Of a stretch of 64,000 nt of DNA, positions 8,865 through 16,306 are shown piece by piece. Source of the stretch: Propionibacteriaceae bacterium (GTDB lineage Bacteria > Actinomycetota > Actinomycetes > Propionibacteriales > Propionibacteriaceae). The stretch is taken from contig JAUNVL010000002.1 in the NCBI GenBank assembly GCA_030537675.1, positions 1 through 64,000 on the forward strand, read 5' to 3'. Position 1 is the stretch's first letter. The number at the start of each line of letters is the position of its first letter. The translations under genes and the position numbers were made by a program. A model generated the notes under the pieces. It did no database searches, was not told the DNA's origin, and worked only from the letters and a program-made list of their open reading frames with translations.

Positions 8865-9476
8865 ATGAAGATCAAATCACTCGCTGCTGCGAGCATCGCC
8901 GGCCTGCTGTTCCTGTCCGGCTGCGGCGCTGACAGCGACCCAGCTGCGTCCGAAACCACCAGCGCTCCCACCCAGTCCGCGATGACATCCGAGGAGCCCA
9001 TGGAATCTGAGGCTCCCATGGAGTCCGAGGCGCCCATGGAAGAGTCCGGCACGATCGTCGACGTTGCTGCCGCCAATCCCGACTTCGAGACCCTGGTCGC
9101 CGCTGTAACGGCAGCGGATCTCGTCGAGACGCTGTCCGGTGAGGGCCCCTTCACCGTGTTCGCCCCCACCGACGCAGCGTTCGAAGCTCTGCCCGAGGGT
9201 CTGCTGGACGCCCTGTTGCTGCCGGAGAACAAGGATGCGCTGACCAGCATCCTGACCTACCACGTCCTGCCCGCTGAGGTCATGGCGGCTGATGTGACTG
9301 CCGGAGAGGTCGCGACCGTCGAGGGCTCGACCATCGAGGTCAAGACCGAAGGTGGCGTCATGGTGAATGACGCCAACGTCGTGGCCACCGACGTCGACGC
9401 CTCCAACGGTGTCATCCACGCCATCGACGCCGTCCTCGTTCCTGCTTCGGTGGACGTGAACGCGCTGCTCGGCTGA
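8865..9476 (+). CDS. Fasciclin-domain lipoprotein
   Basis: A 203-residue secreted lipoprotein with lipobox LFLSGC (Cys at about residue 21). A Ser/Thr/Glu-rich linker carries a short tandem repeat ([17 protein letters not shown], about residues 46-60), followed by one fasciclin (FAS1) domain: [43 protein letters not shown] and the final [13 protein letters not shown] box. FAS1 domains mediate adhesion or ligand binding; mycobacterial MPT70/MPT83 are relatives. ATG follows AAGGAG by six bases. A strong terminator lies directly downstream, so the gene is monocistronic. Confidence 0.93.
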   Translation: MKIKSLAAASIAGLLFLSGCGADSDPAASETTSAPTQSAMTSEEPMESEAPMESEAPMEESGTIVDVAAANPDFETLVAAVTAADLVETLSGEGPFTVFAPTDAAFEALPEGLLDALLLPENKDALTSILTYHVLPAEVMAADVTAGEVATVEGSTIEVKTEGGVMVNDANVVATDVDASNGVIHAIDAVLVPASVDVNALLG

Positions 9477-9499
9477 AGATTGGGTTAATCACCCGCAAC

Positions 9500-9550
9500 G
9501 AGGATGGGACCAGTTTCGTACCACGGCTGGTCCCGTCCTCATTGTTGTTT
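9500..9550 (+). terminator. Rho-independent terminator after fasciclin gene
   Basis: A 14-bp stem (GAGGATGGGACCAG at 9500-9513 with CTGGTCCCGTCCTC at 9527-9540, one G-T pair) with a 13-base loop, followed by the T-rich tail ATTGTTGTTT. It starts 24 bases after the fasciclin stop codon. Confidence 0.85.
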
Positions 9551-9657
9551 GCCCACGAGTCGGGGAGCAGCGTCCGGGAACAGGATGTTGCGTGCGACTG
9601 TGCGGCCGACGTGACCTCGCTACTGTGTCGATACCGGGACGATCGGGGGGCCGATTC

Positions 9658-10425
9658 ATGGACGACACCGATGATGAAAACGTGGAGGCGAAGAGGCGTT
9701 GGCCGTGGTTCGCCGCCGGCGGTTTGCTGTTCGTCTCCGCAGCGTTGTCTGCAGTCTCTGTCTACCTGCTCTGGCTTCCCTGCCGCGGGGTCATGTGGGA
9801 CGGGACCATCTTCGCTCCCAGTGGAGAGAAGGACATCTCTGACGCCTGCCTGAGGCGGATGGACGAGGGGTTCCCTTTGGTGTATTTCCCCCAGGACGTT
9901 GGGCTCACGCCGTCGGCCTCGCAAGTCGGGGGACTCGCCATGGTGGTGGCTGTGGCCGCGTGGATCCTTCTTGTCCTTGGACTGCGCCTGCGCGCCGAAA
10001 CGACGTTGATTGCGCTGCTTGCGGCAATCGCTCCGCTCATCTTCGCGATCCTGAGCTGGTCAGCCGCACTGAATCCCGGCGATAAGCAGGAGGATTACAT
10101 AACGGGGTGGCTCTGGATCGCCGTCGACGTGGCCGCCCTGGTGCTGTATTGCATCCTGTGGTGGCGAAATCCTGCCCTTCCGCGCGAAACGCTGCTGGGT
10201 TTGGGGTTCGTCCTCTGGGGAGCCACGTCATTTGGCTTTGCGCACCTGCTCGTGGACTTCCAGACAATGGTGCTCTTCAACGAATTCAATTGGGATGTCC
10301 CGCCGGGGACAGGATGGCTTACCGTCGCTGTCCTGGTGATTGCGGGTGCAGTGGCTGTCTGGACGGGCGGACGTCGACGAGAGTTGCCTGCGGAGAGTTC
10401 GCCCAGCCGTTTCGCAGCCCAGTAG
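9658..10425 (+). CDS. Polytopic membrane protein of unknown function
   Basis: A 255-residue protein with a short acidic cytoplasmic N-terminus (MDDTDDENVEAKRRW) and about six predicted membrane helices, including WFAAGGLLFVSAALSAVSVYL, LAMVVAVAAWILLVLGL, LIALLAAIAPLIFAILSW, LWIAVDVAALVLYCILWW and WLTVAVLVIAGAVAVWTGG. The first extracytoplasmic loop contains two cysteines. ATG 9658 lies eight bases after a G-rich GGGGGG; an upstream frame extension is unlikely. No family recognised, and it is convergent with DUF2071 fifteen bases away. Confidence 0.7.
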   Translation: MDDTDDENVEAKRRWPWFAAGGLLFVSAALSAVSVYLLWLPCRGVMWDGTIFAPSGEKDISDACLRRMDEGFPLVYFPQDVGLTPSASQVGGLAMVVAVAAWILLVLGLRLRAETTLIALLAAIAPLIFAILSWSAALNPGDKQEDYITGWLWIAVDVAALVLYCILWWRNPALPRETLLGLGFVLWGATSFGFAHLLVDFQTMVLFNEFNWDVPPGTGWLTVAVLVIAGAVAVWTGGRRRELPAESSPSRFAAQ

Positions 10426-10440
10426 GCGACGGATCGCCGG

Positions 10441-11196
10441 TCATGGGTGACGAGGCCGCGTCGCGTCCACCGGCAACCCGAATTCAGTGAACACTCCGGG
10501 GCTGAATGCCACGTGATCGGGAGGACGCATGGCCAGCTCGGGCAGTCCCACCGACGCCATCAGCTCGTCATCCAGCGCCAGCACTTCCGCGTCATGCACG
10601 GGCCATGCCTCATGGCGATTCGGCACGTACAACGTCCTTCCCCACCAGCGCACGTGCAGTCCCCACCGTGCGCTGAGGAAGTCATCCAGCTCGGTGGAGT
10701 GGCGCCTGTCCCCAGCGCGCACCGCGATGTGGCTCGTCGCTCCTTTTCCGGGACTGCGAAGGTGCGTGTCGTAAGAGTGCACGTCGTGGCTCATGCCGTA
10801 GCGCATCCGAGCCCAGCGATAGGGCAGGCCGAACGCCGCGCGCGCCCCGAGCACCACCGCTGCCCTATCGGCGTCGAGGCTCAGGAACACAATGCCGCGG
10901 CGTCCTGTCTCGTCCACCGAGTAGAGCCGCACGTTGGTCTCGAGGAACGTGCCCAGCCAGGGGACACCCGGGCCGCAGGAAATTCCGGCACCCACCATGC
11001 GGAAAGGAATCAGGCCGACGTAGGTGACGCCGTCGAGAGTATCCGGACGGACGCCGGGGGGCATCCAGTGCTGAACCCGCTCGGGGGTCACGGCCCAGTG
11101 CAGGAAGGTCAGGTCGCGCCAGTTCTGGTTCATCATGATGGGGCCCGTCAGCCCCGGTGCTTCCGTGGAGACGGGTTCGACCCCCGGGATGATCAT
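10441..11196 (-). CDS. DUF2071 (YqjF-like) family protein
   Basis: A 251-residue protein matching the DUF2071/YqjF family: NWRDLTFLHWAVTPERVQHWMPPGV, then TYVGLIPFRMVG, FLETNVRLYSVDETGRRGIVFLSLDADR and the conserved YRWARMRY segment. The fold resembles acetoacetate decarboxylase-like barrels, but no biochemical role is established. I place the start at ATG 11196 because TATCAT (11204-11209) lies seven bases upstream, the leaderless arrangement seen elsewhere in this window; ATG 11205 would add three residues but lies within that element. An alpha/beta hydrolase gene follows upstream on the same strand, 39 bases away. Confidence 0.88.
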   Translation of the reverse strand: MIIPGVEPVSTEAPGLTGPIMMNQNWRDLTFLHWAVTPERVQHWMPPGVRPDTLDGVTYVGLIPFRMVGAGISCGPGVPWLGTFLETNVRLYSVDETGRRGIVFLSLDADRAAVVLGARAAFGLPYRWARMRYGMSHDVHSYDTHLRSPGKGATSHIAVRAGDRRHSTELDDFLSARWGLHVRWWGRTLYVPNRHEAWPVHDAEVLALDDELMASVGLPELAMRPPDHVAFSPGVFTEFGLPVDATRPRHP

Positions 11197-11203
11197 GGAT
11201 TCC

Positions 11204-11209
11204 ATGATA
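11204..11209 (-). promoter_or_regulatory. Leaderless -10 element for DUF2071 gene
   Basis: TATCAT on the minus strand, seven bases before ATG 11196, close to the TATAAT consensus. If used, transcription would start at or next to the start codon. Confidence 0.5.
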
Positions 11210-11244
11210 GTTCGACGCGTTTCCGCGAGCCGGACGTGCAGCGG

Positions 11245-12006
11245 TCAGGCCTGCGTGGAGGTTCTGACGCTCAGGAGGAAGTCGGCGACCAGCCTGAGGT
11301 ACTCGTCCCAGTTCTCCCCGAGTATGGAGTTGTGATTGCCGGACTCGAAGACGCGCAACGTCGAGGGGCCGCCAGCCCATCGTTTCAACCGCTGGGCATG
11401 GCTGACGTCCACCAACCCGTCGACGCGTGTGTGCAGTAGCAGCGTCGGACCGCTGTAGTTGCTGATCTTTCTCTGGTGATCGAGTCGTTGCCCCATCGCT
11501 TGCCAGTCGTCAGCGGTGGCGCCGATCTCAGCTGGAGTCACCCGCAGCAGCAGGCGCTCAAGCGGGTCGGCAATCGCGCTCTCAAGGATCAGGCCGGCGA
11601 TCGACGGATACCGCTCCACCGCTTCCAGCGCGAAGAATGAGCCCACTGATCGACCCATCACAACGACTTTCTCGGGCGGTCCCGCAGCCTCGATGACAGC
11701 CGCCACGTCGTCCAGCATCAAACCCAACAGGGGTTCTCCCGTGGATCCGCCGTAGCCCCGGTACTCGGCGAGAAGTAGGTCCCATCCCAGCTTGTTGATC
11801 ACCCTGTCCCAGAGGCCCTGCCAGTCGGCGACCACCTCACCGTTGCCGTGGAAATGGACCACTGTGAATCCGTTCGGGTCCACGCGATGCACAGCGCAGG
11901 CCAACATCGCCCCAGCCACGGGCACGGTCAACTGGGACACTGGCGGACGGCCTCCGGGAAAGAAGTATCGCGAGGAGATCAGGGGATTGTTCAGCAAGTC
12001 GTCCAT
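11245..12006 (-). CDS. Alpha/beta hydrolase
   Basis: A 253-residue serine hydrolase of the ABHD13/BEM46-like type. VVHFHGNGEVVAD carries the HGN oxyanion segment, AEYRGYGGSTGEP the RGYG motif, and the nucleophile elbow is GRSVGS (Ser about 119). Likely acid and base residues are Asp in LLLHTRVDGLVDV and His in ESGNHNSI. No signal peptide; cytosolic or membrane-peripheral. The substrate is unknown (esterase or thioesterase class). It lies 24 bases before the LRR protein gene's stop on the same strand, so it could be cotranscribed downstream of it. Confidence 0.85.
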   Translation of the reverse strand: MDDLLNNPLISSRYFFPGGRPPVSQLTVPVAGAMLACAVHRVDPNGFTVVHFHGNGEVVADWQGLWDRVINKLGWDLLLAEYRGYGGSTGEPLLGLMLDDVAAVIEAAGPPEKVVVMGRSVGSFFALEAVERYPSIAGLILESAIADPLERLLLRVTPAEIGATADDWQAMGQRLDHQRKISNYSGPTLLLHTRVDGLVDVSHAQRLKRWAGGPSTLRVFESGNHNSILGENWDEYLRLVADFLLSVRTSTQA

Positions 12007-12030
12007 CCTTTTCAGAGTGTATGGCGGCGA

Positions 12031-13326
12031 TCAGTAGTCGTAAATGGTCAGGCCGTTCGCGACCAGAGCATCCAGCGTTGCAAGGTCGGTCACCAAAGAC
12101 GTGTCCAGATAGAGATACCTGAGGGCGGTGAACCCCGCGAGCGGAGCGACCGTGGCAAGCGGATTGGAACTGAGCCACAGAACCTCAAGCTGAGTCAGCG
12201 TGGGAATACCCGCGAGACTGACGATCTCGTTGCGATTCAATCGAAGAGTCCTGAGCTGGGGCAGATCAGGCATGCCACCCAGCGACGTGATGGCGTTCCA
12301 CGAGAAGTCAGCAGTGGTGAGTTTTGGAAGTTCCGGCAAACCGGCCATCGAGCCGATCCGGTTACCACTGATGTCCAGATCCGTGAGGGCAGGGAGCGCT
12401 GGAAAGTTGTCAAGACTGGTGATCTGGTTGTCCTGGATGTGAAGAACCGCCAGCTGGGGGAGGTCTCGAAGGCCTTGCAGGCTGGTGATCTGGTTGTCGT
12501 ACAGATACAGACTTATGAGTTTTGGCAACGGAGGAAAGTTCGTCACATCTGCGATCTCGTTGCCACGCAGGGACAGGTCAGTCAGTTCGGGCAGTTCTGG
12601 AAGCCCGCGCAGGGTGGCGACCGGATTGCCGTAGATGTCCAGGACGCTCAGGTTGGGCAGGGCGGGCATGCCCTGCAGCGTCTGGAGGTTCGAGGGGCCG
12701 CAGGAGAGGCGCTTCACTCCTGCCAGGTGTCGTTCGGTCATCGGCGTGGTGTTGGAGATTCCCATGGCCTTGGTGATGCATTGGCGCAGGGCAGGGTCGT
12801 GAATTGTTGCAGGATCGATGGTCGGCGGCGCCGGAACGGTGAAACGTACGATGTTGTTGAACACGTTTTTGGTTGTCCACCGGTAATTCCAGCGTCCGCC
12901 GCGCTTGTAGGCTTCTATGACGCTGGCCCGGATGTAGCTTCGGCATCCGTTGGCGCCGCTGGTGGACGTGTCGCATTCGGTGCTCCACCTGCGGCCATCA
13001 TGTGCTGTCCAGGAGCCGGTATTCCCGAGGGGATTGTTCTCCCAGAGACTTCGGGGGGATTGCACATAGGTGAGGTTGTTGAAGAACCAGTCCGTCCTGG
13101 AAATGAAGCGTCCATTGACCTGGGTGACCTGGGTGGCTTTGATCTCGGTGCGGCATCGCGTGGTTTGGGAGTACGGCTCACATGTGGTCCGCCAATCCCT
13201 GCCGTTGAGGCGGTGTTGACCGGGGGTGGTGTAGACGTCGAGCGCTGCGGCCGGTTGGATTCCGACGGTGGTGAGGATCAGCACCGTGCTCACCAGGAGC
13301 GTGAGTGAATATCGAATCAATCGCAT
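12031..13326 (-). CDS. Secreted leucine-rich-repeat protein with N-terminal four-Cys FNN domain
   Basis: A 431-residue exported protein. The signal peptide (residues 1-28) ends in QPAAA. Residues 30-162 form a domain shared with two other secreted proteins in this window: YTTPGQHRLNGRDW, FFNNLTY, SPRSLW, ECDTSTSGANGCRS and VFNNIVRF, with Cys49, Cys58, Cys118 and Cys128 probably forming disulfides. Its two halves resemble each other, so it is a tandem duplication of ~50 residues. From about residue 205 to the end run roughly nine 22-residue LRRs (L-x-x-L-x-L-x-x-N-x-I-x-x-L), internalin-like. Likely surface or extracellular binding protein; no sortase motif. An adhesin role is inference. ATG follows GAGGG. 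Confidence 0.88.
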   Translation of the reverse strand: MRLIRYSLTLLVSTVLILTTVGIQPAAALDVYTTPGQHRLNGRDWRTTCEPYSQTTRCRTEIKATQVTQVNGRFISRTDWFFNNLTYVQSPRSLWENNPLGNTGSWTAHDGRRWSTECDTSTSGANGCRSYIRASVIEAYKRGGRWNYRWTTKNVFNNIVRFTVPAPPTIDPATIHDPALRQCITKAMGISNTTPMTERHLAGVKRLSCGPSNLQTLQGMPALPNLSVLDIYGNPVATLRGLPELPELTDLSLRGNEIADVTNFPPLPKLISLYLYDNQITSLQGLRDLPQLAVLHIQDNQITSLDNFPALPALTDLDISGNRIGSMAGLPELPKLTTADFSWNAITSLGGMPDLPQLRTLRLNRNEIVSLAGIPTLTQLEVLWLSSNPLATVAPLAGFTALRYLYLDTSLVTDLATLDALVANGLTIYDY

Positions 13327-13385
13327 GAGAAGGCCCTCTTTCTGCAGTGAGGGAAGGATTCTCCAATAATTCTATCTCGATGGTC

Positions 13386-13400
13386 TCCCTGACTCAGGGA
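13386..13400. promoter_or_regulatory. Palindrome upstream of LRR gene
   Basis: TCCCTGA-C-TCAGGGA, a perfect 7-bp inverted repeat with one central base, about 60 bases before the LRR gene start. Candidate operator; no regulator is adjacent. The surrounding stretch 13327-13613 holds no gene. Confidence 0.35.
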
Positions 13401-13613
13401 AATGGTGAATTCCGTGACCGCTACTGCGTCTCCGGCCCGCGAGTGACCATTTGTGCACTCATCGTCAGACGGAACGTCGGATATGATTGTCGTGGCTGAC
13501 TGGTCAAAGGACTAAAAGGGCGACTCGGCAGGGAAAACACCAGGCTTGTGCTCCTATTTCACGGCCTGATCCATGCGGGGCAGGTGGCAGCGAAAAGGGT
13601 GGTGCTGGTGCGC

Positions 13614-14312
13614 TCAACGGCTCAGCGATTTGAAGGTCTGCGGTTTGAGGGTGGACAACTCCGCCACTTGGCCCAGGTACAACTCGGCGCACGCCAACGC
13701 ATCGGTGAGCGCCTCATGGGCGCCGTACGCCGGAAGGCCATACCTCTCCCGGGCGTTCCACAGACGAAGCTGGTTGCCGCGGGCCTCGTCGTCGAATCCC
13801 TGCGAGAGCAGCCGATGGTGCAGTTCCATGGTGTCGATGATGGGCACCACCAGAGGTGCTCCGAAATGCCTTTCGCATGCCCGTGAGAGGAACTGCTCCT
13901 CGATGGTGGCGTAGTGGGCCAGCAGGACCCGGCCCTTGAGGGCTGCGAGCGTCGCCTCCAGGACATCCACCATCAACGCGCCCGCGGCAATCATGTCGTC
14001 GGTGAGATGGTGCACGACCGCGCTTTGTCCCACCTCCGCCTGCGACTGGATGATCAGATGTCGCGCCCCCGCCAGGACGATCTCCTGTCCGGCAAGTGGC
14101 ACGAACCCCACGCTGAGTGCCTGGTCGCTTGCTGGATCCAGGCCCGTGGTCTCCAGGTCAATCGCGAGCAGCTGCAACTCCGAGACGGGCGTTGTCGGGT
14201 CCGGCAACGCGCCGGTGTAGAAATCGGCAAGCGGCCCCCGTGCCTTCGCCTGGGCGCGGTGGCGGCGCCGTTCCGTCCCGCCGAACAGCCCGCTGATCGG
14301 TCCCCAGACCAT
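13614..14312 (-). CDS. DEDDh 3'-5' exonuclease (DnaQ-like)
   Basis: A 232-residue exonuclease domain protein. Exo I is LLAIDLETTGLDP; Exo II is LLAHYATIEEQFLSRAC, with Glu where Asp is usual; Exo III is HEALTDALACAELYL. The family removes nucleotides from 3' ends using two metal ions. Its ATG overlaps the stop of the upstream cNMP/CBS/DUF294 gene by one base (TGATG), so the two are translationally coupled. This exonuclease plus DUF294 pairing also occurs in other bacteria, to my knowledge, and suggests a joint signalling or nucleotide-related role, but the substrate is unknown. Confidence 0.85.
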   Translation of the reverse strand: MVWGPISGLFGGTERRRHRAQAKARGPLADFYTGALPDPTTPVSELQLLAIDLETTGLDPASDQALSVGFVPLAGQEIVLAGARHLIIQSQAEVGQSAVVHHLTDDMIAAGALMVDVLEATLAALKGRVLLAHYATIEEQFLSRACERHFGAPLVVPIIDTMELHHRLLSQGFDDEARGNQLRLWNARERYGLPAYGAHEALTDALACAELYLGQVAELSTLKPQTFKSLSR

Positions 14313-16201
14313 CAGAGGTACTGAACTTGGTAGAGGTAGGCGACGGCGCTCTGCATCTTGCGGACGATGCCGAACGCGTCGCGCAGGTGACGCTTCTCGA
14401 AGGACGTCAGATCGGCTGGCGCCAGGTGGCTGTCGGGTTTGCGGCCAGACTTCAACTGCCTGACCTGGTGCCGCAGCCGCACGTAATTGATGAGTTCGAA
14501 GGCGTCCGCGAGATTGTCGGCGTTCTCCTTCGACAAAGCGTCGACCGTTGCCGCAGACTCCAGCCGCGCCCGCGTGTTGACCTGGGTGAGGCCCTTCGAC
14601 AGCGCGAACAATCTCGCCATCTGAACGATGGCGATGATGCCGCCGGCTTTGAGGTCGAGGGTGTTCTTGTGTTCGCCCTCCGTCTCCAGAACGAAGTCTC
14701 GAAAGAAGCCGATCGGCGGCTGCCACGCCTGACACTGCTTGGCCAGATGTGTCAGGAACCGGGTGGACTGGGGTGCACGGCTGACGACGGGGTTCTGCAG
14801 TCGGGTGAACAAGGAGTTGTCGCCGTAGATGGGGCGCATGTCGAAGAATGTCTGGGCGTTCAGCAGAGCGTCCGGTTCCGGTTCGTTCATCCATGCACTG
14901 AAGTACCGGCTCCATGTCTGCAGGGGCTGGCGCCACTGGGGGTTGGTGGCCATCATGTCTCCGGGGCAGAGTTGGTATCCGCAGGCTTCCAGGCCGTCAA
15001 CGACGTGCCGGGTCAGTTGTGCGAAGTACGGCAACTGCTCCGGCGCGACGGAGTCATCGAGGATGACGGCGCTGTCCTGATCCGACTGCAGTCCCTGTTC
15101 GAGTCGTGCCTGGGAGCCAAGGGCAACCCAGCAGTAGCGCACTGGTGGCGCTCCCAGTTCGGCCTCGGCAAAATTCAGCAGCTTGCGTGTGAAAGCGTCG
15201 CCGACGGCGGTCACAACCCTGCCGATGTCGTCCGCGCTGGCATCCCTTGCCACGTAGGTTTCGACGATGGACGGGAGCCGTTGCGCGCATCGCTGGAGCC
15301 CCTCCAAATCGGTCTGCTTGGCGATGTCGCCCACCAGGTAGATGGGATTGGCCTGATCGAGTCGCATCAGGTCGCCGGCGGTGACCAACCCAATCACCTT
15401 GTCGTCATCGAGTACTGGAAGGTGATGGACGTTCTTCTCGGTCATGTCGAGCAACACCTCGAAGGCATGAGCCCCCGCAGCGATGGTGTGCGGGTTGCGC
15501 GTCATGACGGCTGAAACTGGCTCAGAGATGTCGCGGCCCACCGCGATGACCTTGCTGCGCAGATCGCGGTCGGTCACGATGCCGACGAGTTTCTCGTCCT
15601 TGAGGACGAGCAGCGCGGACACACGCTCCTCGCTCATCACCACGGCCGCGTCGCGGATCGACGACGTGGGTGCCGTCCAGATCGGGGCCCGTTTCAGGAT
15701 GTCACGCACCCGCGTCTTCAGAATCGCCCCGCCTGACTCTGCGACGTGGACCGCCTCCACAGCGCTGCGGATACGGCCCGCCTGCTTGGTCATGAAGAAG
15801 TGGCCGAAGGGGGGTTCTGCGCGGATGAGGCCGTTGAACACCTCCGCGGGCATGAGGTACGTGAGCGAGTCCTCGCGGGCGATCATCGTGTAGGTGGACG
15901 GTCCGCCGGCAATGACGCTGGACATGCCAAAGCAGGTGCCGGGTTCGGAACGCTCCACGAGCGCGCCGTGTGGATCAAGGATGTCGACCGCACCGGAGCG
16001 CAGGACGAACATGAACTGATTGGACCGCCCGGCTGTGACCAGAGTGGAGCCGCGCTTGTAGTAGCGGGCGGTCAACTGGCGGGGGAGTTCGTTGAGGGCT
16101 TGGGCGGAAAGCTCGTCGAACGGCGGATACTGCGCGAGGAATTGCCGAATCTCCGAAAGCTCGATGTCCATGGGTGCATCGAACCCTGCCCGGCGCCGCA
16201 T
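14312..16201 (-). CDS. cNMP-binding/CBS/DUF294 nucleotidyltransferase-like signalling protein
   Basis: A 629-residue multidomain protein: cyclic-nucleotide-binding domain (residues ~20-150, LRSGAVDILDPHGALVERSEPGTCFG), a CBS pair (~165-285, VGIVTDRDLRSKV and VIGLVTAGDLM), the DUF294 putative nucleotidyltransferase domain (~310-450, CWVALGSQARLEQGLQSDQDSAVI with the G-S-x8-9-D-x-D pattern) and the DUF294 C-terminal domain to the end. The G-S and D-x-D motifs are those of GlnD-like nucleotidyltransferases. It probably senses adenyl or cyclic nucleotides and acts with the coupled exonuclease. The ATG at 16201 follows GAGG by about eight bases; an ATG ten codons in is possible. Confidence 0.88.
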   Translation of the reverse strand: MRRRAGFDAPMDIELSEIRQFLAQYPPFDELSAQALNELPRQLTARYYKRGSTLVTAGRSNQFMFVLRSGAVDILDPHGALVERSEPGTCFGMSSVIAGGPSTYTMIAREDSLTYLMPAEVFNGLIRAEPPFGHFFMTKQAGRIRSAVEAVHVAESGGAILKTRVRDILKRAPIWTAPTSSIRDAAVVMSEERVSALLVLKDEKLVGIVTDRDLRSKVIAVGRDISEPVSAVMTRNPHTIAAGAHAFEVLLDMTEKNVHHLPVLDDDKVIGLVTAGDLMRLDQANPIYLVGDIAKQTDLEGLQRCAQRLPSIVETYVARDASADDIGRVVTAVGDAFTRKLLNFAEAELGAPPVRYCWVALGSQARLEQGLQSDQDSAVILDDSVAPEQLPYFAQLTRHVVDGLEACGYQLCPGDMMATNPQWRQPLQTWSRYFSAWMNEPEPDALLNAQTFFDMRPIYGDNSLFTRLQNPVVSRAPQSTRFLTHLAKQCQAWQPPIGFFRDFVLETEGEHKNTLDLKAGGIIAIVQMARLFALSKGLTQVNTRARLESAATVDALSKENADNLADAFELINYVRLRHQVRQLKSGRKPDSHLAPADLTSFEKRHLRDAFGIVRKMQSAVAYLYQVQYL

Positions 16202-16266
16202 GTCCAGTCCTCACACTCAATCCTGGAAGCGCGTGTGAACCGGGCGACGGACCAAACGCCGCCTGC

Positions 16267-16296
16267 TCCTCCGCCCGGAGGCATCCGGGCGGAGGA
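16267..16296 (-). terminator. Terminator hairpin after BCCT gene
   Basis: A 13-bp perfect stem (16267-16279 with 16284-16296, arms TCCTCCGCCCGGA and TCCGGGCGGAGGA, loop GGCA) between the BCCT stop codon and the cNMP/CBS gene. No clear T tract, but position and stability fit a terminator. Confidence 0.6.
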
Positions 16297-16306
16297 AATG
16301 GCCTTG

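Noticed and set aside
8990..9045. Tandem repeats in the fasciclin gene considered as a possible CRISPR or VNTR locus
   Set aside because: They are in-frame six-residue linker repeats of a lipoprotein, with no spacers.
11848..13308. Long plus-strand frame (486 codons) opposite the LRR gene
   Set aside because: Its composition is that of a GC-rich shadow frame and the opposite strand encodes a clear signal peptide, FNN domain and LRRs.
13615..14936. Extension of the exonuclease frame upstream of 14312
   Set aside because: This is a shadow of the cNMP/CBS/DUF294 gene; the TGATG overlap gives the real start.
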